Positions 28,826 through 37,128 of a stretch of DNA of 64,000 nucleotides are shown in pieces. The notes under the pieces are model-generated. The model had not been told where the DNA came from and searched no databases. It saw nothing but the letters and a program-made list of their open reading frames with translations. A program made the translations under genes and the position numbers. Each line of letters starts with the position of its first letter. Position 1 is the stretch's first letter. Source of the stretch: Terriglobales bacterium (GTDB lineage: Bacteria > Acidobacteriota > Terriglobia > Terriglobales > Acidobacteriaceae); contig JAOAPE010000003.1 in assembly GCA_025462725.1 (NCBI GenBank), forward strand, positions 186,001 to 250,000. The letters are read 5' to 3'.

Positions 28826-29882
28826 GTATCGAAAGACGGGAGACACGCGTTGTTACTTTTTGTCCTGCTTCCATTCCGCCAATTAGCATAAGACCGTCTT
28901 TGTCAGGAATCAGGCCGCGGTGGTCCATGGTCGGATTGGGATTGTCGGGCAGCGTCTCCCAGGCATGTGTGTCGAGATTCCACGCAAAAGTTGTCGGTGA
29001 TGGCTGCGCGGGAACGCCGTCATAGCCGATGCCGTCGTAGTTGTAGGGATTGTCTGTGCCGCCAGTGAAAACGATGCGCTTGCCCCAAACGCCTGCGGCC
29101 ATCCGAAACTGAGCGTGTCCGGGATGTTCTGGCAGGCGAACCCAATCGACATGAAGGTTTTTTGTTTTCAGGCTGATCGTCCCTTGCCAACATTCTCTTG
29201 AGACGATGTAACGCGGCTTGCCATTCTCTTTTGTCCAAGCAGAATTCTTGTATGCGCCGCCGCAATAGACAATAGTCTTGCCGGAGATTGCGCCTGCGTG
29301 TCCAAAGACAGGTGTTCCGAGGATCGGAGTGCCGGTTCCCCATCGGTCGCGGTAGGCGTCATAGATCTGGACGTCGGTCACGTTGTCCTGCTGCGACCAT
29401 CCGGAGACAAGGAAGATGAAGCGTCCGTCGTAAACTCCGGCGACGGAGTCGTCAACCGGAATAGGGACTGGAATACCTTTCGCCCAATAACCATCCTCAG
29501 GCTGATCTTTGCCAGGCGTGTAGATGTCGAGATTGGGACTTGTGACCTCTTTTCCCTGGGCATCCACTGTGTAGCCGCCGATGACATAGATTTGGTGTCT
29601 GACCGAAACGGCTGAGGCGGCGATGCGTCCCTGAGTTCCCGGAACGGAGGCCATTCCGAACCATGCGTTGAGACGGGAATCAAACACTGAAGTTTTGCGA
29701 GTGATGGCCTCGTGCGTTTTTGTGGCGCCGATACCCATGAAAGAGAAAGCGACGCTGCGGTCGCGATTGGTCAGACTCGCAACGGCGTTGTTGGAGACAG
29801 GCTCCGGAAGCGCAGGGAGAGATGTCCACTGGATTTCGGCGGGCGCACTGAGCAGGACGAGTGCGAGCAGAAGAGTTCGCAT
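28818..29882 (-). CDS. Kelch-repeat (galactose-oxidase-like propeller) protein
   Basis: 354 aa from ATG 29882; the ORF extension to 30191 runs across the divergent HIT gene and is rejected. Short signal peptide (LLLALVLLSAPAE). Kelch-type blades are seen as IYVIGGYTVD, RFIFLVSGWSQQ, TIVYCGGAYKN, RIVFTGGTDNPYNYDG and LMLIGGMEAG, spaced 45-70 residues, about six in all. Exported, probably periplasmic; function unknown. No copper-site residues of galactose oxidase can be identified. Confidence 0.82.
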   Translation of the reverse strand: MRTLLLALVLLSAPAEIQWTSLPALPEPVSNNAVASLTNRDRSVAFSFMGIGATKTHEAITRKTSVFDSRLNAWFGMASVPGTQGRIAASAVSVRHQIYVIGGYTVDAQGKEVTSPNLDIYTPGKDQPEDGYWAKGIPVPIPVDDSVAGVYDGRFIFLVSGWSQQDNVTDVQIYDAYRDRWGTGTPILGTPVFGHAGAISGKTIVYCGGAYKNSAWTKENGKPRYIVSRECWQGTISLKTKNLHVDWVRLPEHPGHAQFRMAAGVWGKRIVFTGGTDNPYNYDGIGYDGVPAQPSPTTFAWNLDTHAWETLPDNPNPTMDHRGLIPDKDGLMLIGGMEAGQKVTTRVSRLSIPK

Positions 29883-29926
29883 CGCACAATCATAAACGAA
29901 TGTGGCTACTGTATAACTGACGCGAG

Positions 29927-30478
29927 ATGCCGACCAAAGCCGCAGGATGTGTGTTCTGCAAGATCGCTGGTGGAAGCGAGCGCAGTCACGTCGTGTTTGA
30001 AGATGAGGTGTCGCTGGCGTTTCTGGATGCGCGGCCGCTGTTCGCGGGACACACGTTGCTGATTGCGAAGGCACATGTTGAAACGCTCTCTGAGTTGCGC
30101 GATGAAGACGTAGGGCGGTTTTTTGGGAATGTAAGGATGCTTTCGGGCGCAGTGGAGCGCGCGATGGGCGCAGAAGGAACATTTGTAGCAATCAATAACA
30201 AGGTGAGCCAGAGTGTGCCGCATCTGCATGTGCACGTTGTTCCCAGGAAGAAAGGTGATGGATTGAGAGGGTTCTTTTGGCCACGTAGCAAGTATGCGAG
30301 CGAGGAAGAGATGGCGGCGGTGGCGGAGTTGGTGAGAAGAGAGTGGCAGAAAAAGCTTAGCCACGGAGTACACGGAATTCATGGAATTCACGGAAGACGG
30401 CGGCTGGTGCGACTGGATTGCAGAGTGATAGGAGTCCTTCGACTTCGCTGCGCTCAGGATGACAAGTGCTTAGAGTAA
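29927..30478 (+). CDS. HIT family nucleotide hydrolase with repeat-derived C-terminal tail
   Basis: 183 aa. The histidine-triad motif HLHVHVV has His at 99, 101 and 103, with the N-terminal CVFCKIAGG typical of Hint/PKCI-like proteins, so it should hydrolyse adenosine-phosphate conjugates. The fold is complete by about residue 142. The remaining 40 residues (KKLSHGVHGIHGIHGRRR and on) are encoded by two dispersed repeats: a 'cacggaattcatgg' type array (about 30361-30396) and a 'ccttcg.cttcgctgcgctcagga' element (about 30437-30463). The tail is therefore an accidental fusion read to the first stop at 30476. Confidence 0.9.
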   Translation: MPTKAAGCVFCKIAGGSERSHVVFEDEVSLAFLDARPLFAGHTLLIAKAHVETLSELRDEDVGRFFGNVRMLSGAVERAMGAEGTFVAINNKVSQSVPHLHVHVVPRKKGDGLRGFFWPRSKYASEEEMAAVAELVRREWQKKLSHGVHGIHGIHGRRRLVRLDCRVIGVLRLRCAQDDKCLE

Positions 30479-30487
30479 AGGCATTGC

Positions 30488-30507
30488 GGCACGGCTGAAG
30501 CCGTGCC
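30488..30507. repeat. REP-like palindrome
   Basis: GGCACGGCT-GA-AGCCGTGCC, perfect 9-bp arms, in the gap between HIT and the convergent M28 gene. Belongs to the dispersed 'cacggctgaagccgtg' class; it could act as a weak terminator or simply be a repeat. Confidence 0.6.
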
Positions 30508-30593
30508 CCTCCCCAAGCAACTTCTCTCCAAGGCTACAAATCGCTGGGTCCCAAATTGCAGGCTCCCGCCCGCGAACAACAATCGCTATAAGG

Positions 30594-32201
30594 CTACTTT
30601 GCATACCGTTTGAAGAAGCTGTCCGGTTTCCACTGGGGGCGTGACGGTCGGTCGGCGACTGTCTTCACCAACTGCAACATCACTTCTTCAAAGGTGCCCG
30701 CGGCTTCCAGGTCCACTGGTTGCTGAAGATCGTCAGAGGGTGCGTGATAGCGCTCGGCCAGCCATTTGTGGAATGTTTCTTCTTCGGGCGTGCCCTTCAC
30801 GAATCCATCTTTCATTGCGAGTGCAGGAACCCCTGTGCGGATGAAGCTGTACTGATCGCTGCGGATGAAGCTGTTCCGTTGCGGCTCGGGATCAGTCTGA
30901 ACGTCAATATTCATTTCCTTGCCAACCGCGCGAATGTCATCGCCTAAATCTGATTCATCGAGTCCATAGACGGTGAGATGTTTCAGCGGATACAGCGGGA
31001 GGAACATATCCGTGTTGACGTTTGCGACGATCTCGTCTGCTTTGACGGTGGGATGATGCGCGAAATACTTTGAGCCTAACAGTCCCTTTTCTTCACCAGT
31101 GACCGCGACGAACACGATCGAGCGTTTCGGCTTGGCGTTCTGTTCTTTCAGCTTTGCGGCCACGTCCATCATCATGGCTGCCCCGGAGGCGTTGTCCATC
31201 GCGCCGTTGTAGATGCGGTCGGTAGTGCCTGCAATGGGTTCGCCGATTCCGAGGTGGTCAATATGCGCGGAGAGAACCACGTATTCGTTTTTAAGTTTGG
31301 GATCTGTTCCGGGCCACAGTCCGACTACATTCTGGGATTCCAATTCTGAGTGATCTACTTTTACTTTGGCTTTCACTGAGACTGGAAGTGCGAATTTGGG
31401 GAGCGGCTTCCCTGCTGTGTGCAGCGCGACGATCTCATCCAGTGTATGTCCGGTGCCAGCAAAGAGTTTATCGGCGTGCGCGGGATTGAATGTGACGGCA
31501 AATTTCTGTCCTGCGGTCTCATTCAATGCGGGATCGGCCAAGCTCATTGCGGGTTTCAAGCGCGCGAGGGTTGAGCGGCTCCAAGGGATGTCCATGTTCT
31601 TAGGATTGGGAATGCCGATGCTGCCGATCACACCGGCCGCTTGCAAGGTCTTCCAGCGTTGGTCGGCAGACTGGTAGTGCGACGCAAGCGGACCGGGCAA
31701 AGACGAAGGCGCACCGGCGAAGATGACCACAATCTTGCCTTTGAGGTCGAGTCCCGCGAGATCGTCATAGTTCTGTTCGGGTACAGTGAGACCGTATCCA
31801 ACGAAGACGAGATCAGCGGTGACATCCGGAGCCGGGTCGATGCGCATGCTGAAGTTTGCGTCTTCACCAAGTGTGAGCGGTTCGTATTTTCCGTCGCGAA
31901 TGAGTTCGAGACTGGAAGCGCTTTCGTCAACCTTGCGGGAGTTGAACTTAACTGGCTGGTAGTATCCCTTGGTTCCAGCAGGCTTGAGTCCCGCCTTCTT
32001 GAATTGGTCAGCCACGTAAGCGGCAGCTTTGCGATGTCCTTCGCTTCCTGTGTCGCGGCCTTCCATCTTGTCGTCTGCGAGAACCTGGACGTGTGCCCAC
32101 CAGCTTTTGCCGTCAGGCTTGGAAGAGGTCTTGGCGGCAGGGTTGGGCGCAGCTAATGCGGTTGTGGCAAGAGCAAGAAGCAGGAGATCTTTCGAGCGCA
32201 T
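30594..32201 (-). CDS. M28 family zinc aminopeptidase with PA domain
   Basis: 535 aa. Signal peptide residues 1-17. A protease-associated domain is inserted at about 130-250 (DLVFVGYGLTVPEQNYDDL). The M28 catalytic core carries AHIDHLGIG (first zinc His and Asp), NGAMDNASGAAMMMDVA, the Glu pair in TGEEKGLLGS, and NVNTDMF; the last His is in the region FHKWLAERYHAPSDD. Extracytoplasmic peptide degradation, similar to other acidobacterial M28 enzymes. ATG 32201 is preceded by GAGGA. Confidence 0.94.
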   Translation of the reverse strand: MRSKDLLLLALATTALAAPNPAAKTSSKPDGKSWWAHVQVLADDKMEGRDTGSEGHRKAAAYVADQFKKAGLKPAGTKGYYQPVKFNSRKVDESASSLELIRDGKYEPLTLGEDANFSMRIDPAPDVTADLVFVGYGLTVPEQNYDDLAGLDLKGKIVVIFAGAPSSLPGPLASHYQSADQRWKTLQAAGVIGSIGIPNPKNMDIPWSRSTLARLKPAMSLADPALNETAGQKFAVTFNPAHADKLFAGTGHTLDEIVALHTAGKPLPKFALPVSVKAKVKVDHSELESQNVVGLWPGTDPKLKNEYVVLSAHIDHLGIGEPIAGTTDRIYNGAMDNASGAAMMMDVAAKLKEQNAKPKRSIVFVAVTGEEKGLLGSKYFAHHPTVKADEIVANVNTDMFLPLYPLKHLTVYGLDESDLGDDIRAVGKEMNIDVQTDPEPQRNSFIRSDQYSFIRTGVPALAMKDGFVKGTPEEETFHKWLAERYHAPSDDLQQPVDLEAAGTFEEVMLQLVKTVADRPSRPQWKPDSFFKRYAK

Positions 32202-32277
32202 TGAATCCTCGTCGATTGAAGCAGTTTAAGTCCAGAGATAAGGTAAACGAATTTAGTGTTACGCGCCAGCAATGAGG

Positions 32278-34047
32278 TTAGGCGGAGCGTTCGACAGCGA
32301 TGGCGCGGGCAGGAAGGTCAACGAAAAAGCAGGTACCCGATGATGCGGAGCCATTGCGAGAATGGAATTCAATAGTTCCTTTATGTTTTTCGACGATACC
32401 CTTGCTCAACCATAGACCGAGTCCGGTTCCTACATCCCGTTTGGTGGTGAAGAAAGGCTCGAACAATTTCTTACTGACGGCTTCACTGATGCCCGCACCA
32501 GAGTCTTCGACCTCAACGCGGACCCAGGCGTTGGGAAGATCTTTCACCCGCAAGGATATCGTTCCGCCCATTTCTGAGGCGTCAATGGCATTCGAGATGA
32601 GGTTGGAAAAGACCTGACGAAGCTCGCCTTGAATGCCTTCTATCAAAGCTGTTGACCGATAGTCTGTGGTAAGTGTCAGTTCCTTAGCATCAAGCCGGGA
32701 TTGGAAGATCGGACGAAGATCTTCCAGCAGTTGTGTCAATTCGAGCTGCTGGGCAGCATGGGTCTCGCGATAAAAACCCAACGCCTGTTTGGTGATGTGG
32801 CTTACCCGCGAAAGTTCTTGACTGGCCATGTTGAGATAGTCACGGGTCTTTTCGGACAGTGTCTTGTCAGTTTGAGCCAGGTACACAAGATTTGTGATCG
32901 CCGCCAGCGGATTGTTGATCTCATGAGCGATGGTGGCGGCGAGACGTCCGGCAGCGGCAAGTTTCTCAGAACGTCGAAGTGCTTCCTCAGCATTGCGCCT
33001 TTGGGTGATCTCAACGCCGATGCCGACCATGCGTTCAACCTCACCGTTCTCGTCAACGAGAACGCGTCCCTGGCCTGACACCCAGTGAACCTCTTTGTCA
33101 GGCCAGATGGTACGGAACTCGATGTAGTATTCGCCCTTGGTCCGGACCGCCAGTTGCACCGCCTCCTGAACGCGTTGCAAATCGTCAGGATGAACCGTGC
33201 GCAGCCATCCATCGAATGTGCCGTCAAATTCGTCCGGGGAGATGCCATGAATCAACGGGATCTCCTCTGACCAGACCAGTTTGTTTGTTTTAACGTTCCA
33301 CTCCCAGGTGCCCATCTGCGCAGCTTTTTGCGCTGCGGCCAATCGCTCCTGGGTGGAACGCAAAACTTCCTGGTCCTGCCTTCTTTGAGTCACGTCGCGA
33401 AGAATAACGGTCAGTCCATTGATCGAAGGTTGAACGCTGACGTCATACCAGCGATCCAGTGGAGCAAAGAACTCTTCGAATTCAATACCTCGCTGTTCCT
33501 TCAGCGCCCGTTGGTAGTTGTCATAGAACGGAGTGTTGACGGCTTCAGGAAAGACTTCCCAAAGGCTGTGTCCGATGAGCTGCTCCGGAGTGCGTTGGAC
33601 CATGTGGGCGCCCGGCTCGTTGATATAGACGCACACCCAATCGCGATCGAGAACGCAAAATCCTTCATGAATACTTGTGAGGATTTGGCGTGTACGAGCA
33701 TTTGCCCTGCGCAAAGCGCCCACAACGAAAACCGTGCCTCCCGCAACAAGAACAAAAAGAATTGTGCGGAAGGCGTCTTCTGAAGAGAAGCCGATATCCT
33801 GCAAAGGGGCGGTGAGGAAATAATTCACCAAGAAGGCAGAGAGCACTATCGAGAGCGCGGAGTGCCGATAATCCCCGTACCAGGCGGTAATCATGCCTGC
33901 CGCAAAGAAAAACATGAATGGAGTTGCGTAAATCGCAGGAACAGTCGCCAGGCTAAGCCCGAGCGCTACGAGGTTTGCAGCGACAGCAATCAGAAAACCT
34001 TTGTAGGTATTTGCGTAAGGCCTTAAAGGCGAATAGAAAGGAGACAT
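32278..34047 (-). CDS. DUF4118-PAS-PAS sensor histidine kinase
   Basis: 589 aa inner-membrane kinase. Residues about 15-108 are a four-helix KdpD-type DUF4118 membrane domain (FLVNYFLTAPLQDIGFSS). Two PAS domains follow at about 118-225 (ILTSIHEGFCVLDRDWVCVY) and 235-345 (WEWNVKTNKLVWSEEIP). The HisKA motif is IAHEINNPLAAITNLVYL at about 370. The ATPase domain has N box VFSNLISNAIDAS, G1 DSGAGIS and G2 GTGLGLWLSKGIVEKH. No response regulator is adjacent, so it is an orphan kinase. No strong ribosome-binding site before ATG 34047. Confidence 0.92.
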   Translation of the reverse strand: MSPFYSPLRPYANTYKGFLIAVAANLVALGLSLATVPAIYATPFMFFFAAGMITAWYGDYRHSALSIVLSAFLVNYFLTAPLQDIGFSSEDAFRTILFVLVAGGTVFVVGALRRANARTRQILTSIHEGFCVLDRDWVCVYINEPGAHMVQRTPEQLIGHSLWEVFPEAVNTPFYDNYQRALKEQRGIEFEEFFAPLDRWYDVSVQPSINGLTVILRDVTQRRQDQEVLRSTQERLAAAQKAAQMGTWEWNVKTNKLVWSEEIPLIHGISPDEFDGTFDGWLRTVHPDDLQRVQEAVQLAVRTKGEYYIEFRTIWPDKEVHWVSGQGRVLVDENGEVERMVGIGVEITQRRNAEEALRRSEKLAAAGRLAATIAHEINNPLAAITNLVYLAQTDKTLSEKTRDYLNMASQELSRVSHITKQALGFYRETHAAQQLELTQLLEDLRPIFQSRLDAKELTLTTDYRSTALIEGIQGELRQVFSNLISNAIDASEMGGTISLRVKDLPNAWVRVEVEDSGAGISEAVSKKLFEPFFTTKRDVGTGLGLWLSKGIVEKHKGTIEFHSRNGSASSGTCFFVDLPARAIAVERSA

Positions 34048-34084
34048 TTAATGAGAGATCTGAACCAGAACTGTATTTTACAAG

Positions 34085-34115
34085 CCACAGGCGCGAAAGG
34101 TGCTCGCGCCTGTGG
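34085..34115. terminator. Strong hairpin downstream of the M16 gene
   Basis: Perfect 12-bp inverted repeat (CCACAGGCGCGA, 7-nt loop, then complement) in the 92-bp gap between the M16 stop and the histidine kinase start. It lacks a clear T-run on the minus strand, so it may be a Rho-assisted terminator or a stability hairpin. Confidence 0.55.
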
Positions 34116-34139
34116 TTAGATGCAATCTGCTCTGCTCAG

Positions 34140-37034
34140 TTACTGGTTTGTTCCTGTGCCAGAAGCGCCGGAGGCGGGTGCGGTTACTGGTTTAGCTTCG
34201 GCGTCGAAGATCTCGATGTTTCCCAAGTTGAGTTTCTTCAACTCAGGTTCGATCTTGGCACGATCTCCGATGGCAACAATCGCCATTGATTCCGGCTTCA
34301 ACAGCTTCGCCGCCAACGCTTGTGCCGCGGCCGGCGTTACTGCGCGAACCTGGGCGGGATACATCTGGAAATAGTTATTCGGCAGGTTGTAAACGAAGAT
34401 TTGCCCCAAGCTGTTCACTACTCCCTGAGACGTTTCAAACAAAGCAGCCATCGAACCGACGATGTAGTCCTTCGACAACTTAACTTCATCCGCCGTCAAT
34501 GGTCTTTCGCGCATACCATTCAGCTCATTGAATATCTCGTGGACGGAAGGCGCGGTGACATCTGTCCTCACGCTGGTGCTGACTGCGAAAGGCCCCTCAC
34601 TCTTGCGGAACGAGAATCCGGAACGTGCTCCGTAGGTGTAAGCATTCTTCTCGCGCAAATTCATGTTGATGCGACTGGAGAAAATTCCCCCCAAAGCAGT
34701 ATTCATCACAACGGCAGTGGCATAGTCAGGACTCGACCGCTTGAGTCCTACCTGTCCTACGTAGAGCGCGGTCTGAGGAGCACCCGGCTTATCTACGATC
34801 ACAAACTTGCGCTCCGCTTTTTCCGGAGTTGCCGTGAACTTGAAGGCCGGAGCAGTACCTGACCAGCCGCCAAAGTATTTCTCGGCGAGTGATTTCAATT
34901 CGGGCATGGTGATGTCGCCGGCGACGAGAAGGGCCGCATTTCCGGGGACATAACCTTTCTTCCAGAAGTTCACCAGATCATCGCGGGTGAACGCTTTAAG
35001 AGAAGCTGTTGTGCCCAGCTCGGCGGTACCGTAGGGGTGCGATTCTCCGTAGAGAAGGCGGTTGAAGATCAGACTAGAGAGTGCGACAGGATTTTCGCGC
35101 TGCTGGTTTAATTGAATGATGCGCCGATCACGCGAACGTTCCAGTTCCTTGGGATCGAAAGCTGGGTGAAGCGCAACATCAGACATGATGTCGAATGCAG
35201 CGTCTGCGCTTTTCTTCAGTGAACGCATGCCGACGGAAGAATTGTCACTGGTAGAACCGGTTTGGATATTCGCGCCGATCTCATCAGCATCTTCTGCGAT
35301 CTTCAAGGAAGAGCGTTTGGTGGTGCCTTCCTGCAACATAGCCGCAGTGAATGCAGCGAGTCCGGGACGGTCGGCAGGATTTTGCTCGCTGCCGCTATTG
35401 ACCACAAGATTCGCGCTCACGAGAGGAAGATTGTGCCGCTCAACCAACATGAGCGTAAGTCCGTTGGCAAGCTTGGAGACAACGGGCGTAGGAAGCGTCA
35501 ATGCAGGAGTAGGGCCCGGCTTTGGAGTAGCCACCCGCCAGCTATCGGCTTCCGTGACCGGCCCGGGAGCAGCGACAAGCTTGGGTTCGTCAGGATCATT
35601 CGTGAGTGGAACTTCCGAAATGACTTTCTTCCCTTTGACTGCGTAGATGACGACGCGAGAATCGTCTGTAAATGCCGTGGCGACTTTCTTTACGCCCTCG
35701 ATGTTGACGGCTTCGATGCTCTTCAGCTCTTTTGCGAGGTATCCGGGATCGTGCGTGAAGTGGTTATAAGAGTTGAGTCGGTTGGCCACTCCGTTGAATG
35801 ATTCGAGGCTGCCGATCAAACGCGATTCGATAGAAGCGCGGGCGCGATCAATCTCGACCTGGGTGGGGCCTTCCTTCTGGAATTTGTCCAGTTCTTGCTG
35901 CATGGCCTTTTCCAGATCTTCTGGTTTTACACCAGGCTTCGCGGTAGCTTCGATCGTGAAATTCGAAGCAAGCATAAGCGATGCTTGTCGGGCACTGACG
36001 CTTTGCGCGAGCTTCTTGTCATAGACCAAGCTCTTATACAGACGGCTTGCTTTTCCGCCGCCTAGGATCTGGGCGAGGATGTCAGCTTCGGCGTCGCCGG
36101 GTTGGAAGATCTTGGGCGAGAGCCATCCCATAGTTACCCGCGGCAGCTCAACTTGGTCAGTGACGACGACACGTTTTTCTTCCCTGATGGGAGGAGTGAC
36201 GGCTTCAATCGGTGGAACGGCAGGACCACGCGGGATGGATCCGAAATATTTTTCGACTAGCGCCTTGGCCTTCGCGGGGGTGACGTCTCCGACGATGGCG
36301 AGGCTGCAATTGTTCGGCGTGTAGTACTGTTTGAAGAATTGGCGGACATCGTCAAGGCGAGCTGCTTCGATGTCGGCATGTGAACCGATGACGGAACCGA
36401 AGTAAGGATGTCCCTTGGGATAAAGCTGGTGATCCATTTCCTCACCGGCCAAATCGTAAGGACGGTTCTCACCTTCGCGGCGCTCATTGCGGACTACTCC
36501 ACGTTGAGTGATAAGTTTCTGTCCATCAAGTTTGTCGAGGAGATATCCCATGCGGTCGCTTTCGATCCAGAGAGCAAGCTCGATCTGGTTCGAAGGGACA
36601 GTCTCGTAATAATTCGTGCGGTCGAAATCAGTAGAGCCGTTGATGTTCGTCGCTCCGGCGCCGGAGAGAAGCTTGAAGTGCTCATTCACATGCTTCGAGC
36701 CGGAAAACATCATGTGTTCGAAAAGATGAGCGAAACCAGTGCGTCCGGGGCGCTCGTTCGCCGGTCCGACGTGGTACCAGAGATTTACGGCGACCATCGG
36801 CAAGCGATGGTCTTCCTGAACGATGACTTCCAATCCGTTCGCCAGCTTGAACTTCTCAAATTTCAGCGTGGGCAGCGATGACGACGCGCTGGTGGCCTTT
36901 GCAGAAATGGCCTTCGCCTTTGCGGGTGCGGCGGCCTTCGTGGCTGTCGCAGAATTGGAAGGCTTTGCGGTTTGGGCAGTCAGCGGTAACGCTGCGAGCA
37001 GGACGAAAATAGAGATTCGCTTGATTAAAGACAT
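34140..37034 (-). CDS. M16 family metallopeptidase, double-domain
   Basis: 964 aa from ATG 37034 (AGGAG 6 nt upstream; the ORF extension to 37190 is not supported). Signal peptide residues 1-20, then an Ala/Lys-rich spacer. The first M16 unit has the inverted zinc motif HLFEH (H103, E106, H107) with the distal Glu in RNERREGEN. The second unit (about residues 520-940) aligns with the fold but has LAAFTAAML where HxxEH should be, so it is catalytically dead. Such active/inactive pairs form the chamber of pitrilysin-like peptidases. Exported to the periplasm. Confidence 0.94.
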   Translation of the reverse strand: MSLIKRISIFVLLAALPLTAQTAKPSNSATATKAAAPAKAKAISAKATSASSSLPTLKFEKFKLANGLEVIVQEDHRLPMVAVNLWYHVGPANERPGRTGFAHLFEHMMFSGSKHVNEHFKLLSGAGATNINGSTDFDRTNYYETVPSNQIELALWIESDRMGYLLDKLDGQKLITQRGVVRNERREGENRPYDLAGEEMDHQLYPKGHPYFGSVIGSHADIEAARLDDVRQFFKQYYTPNNCSLAIVGDVTPAKAKALVEKYFGSIPRGPAVPPIEAVTPPIREEKRVVVTDQVELPRVTMGWLSPKIFQPGDAEADILAQILGGGKASRLYKSLVYDKKLAQSVSARQASLMLASNFTIEATAKPGVKPEDLEKAMQQELDKFQKEGPTQVEIDRARASIESRLIGSLESFNGVANRLNSYNHFTHDPGYLAKELKSIEAVNIEGVKKVATAFTDDSRVVIYAVKGKKVISEVPLTNDPDEPKLVAAPGPVTEADSWRVATPKPGPTPALTLPTPVVSKLANGLTLMLVERHNLPLVSANLVVNSGSEQNPADRPGLAAFTAAMLQEGTTKRSSLKIAEDADEIGANIQTGSTSDNSSVGMRSLKKSADAAFDIMSDVALHPAFDPKELERSRDRRIIQLNQQRENPVALSSLIFNRLLYGESHPYGTAELGTTASLKAFTRDDLVNFWKKGYVPGNAALLVAGDITMPELKSLAEKYFGGWSGTAPAFKFTATPEKAERKFVIVDKPGAPQTALYVGQVGLKRSSPDYATAVVMNTALGGIFSSRINMNLREKNAYTYGARSGFSFRKSEGPFAVSTSVRTDVTAPSVHEIFNELNGMRERPLTADEVKLSKDYIVGSMAALFETSQGVVNSLGQIFVYNLPNNYFQMYPAQVRAVTPAAAQALAAKLLKPESMAIVAIGDRAKIEPELKKLNLGNIEIFDAEAKPVTAPASGASGTGTNQ

Positions 37035-37128
37035 GATTAAGCTCCTGGCAGGATTGAGGGGTCCGGAAGTAGAAACAATATACGCAGGTGAGTGGAAGGT
37101 CAAACCCACATTCCTTGGCTGCGAGCGA

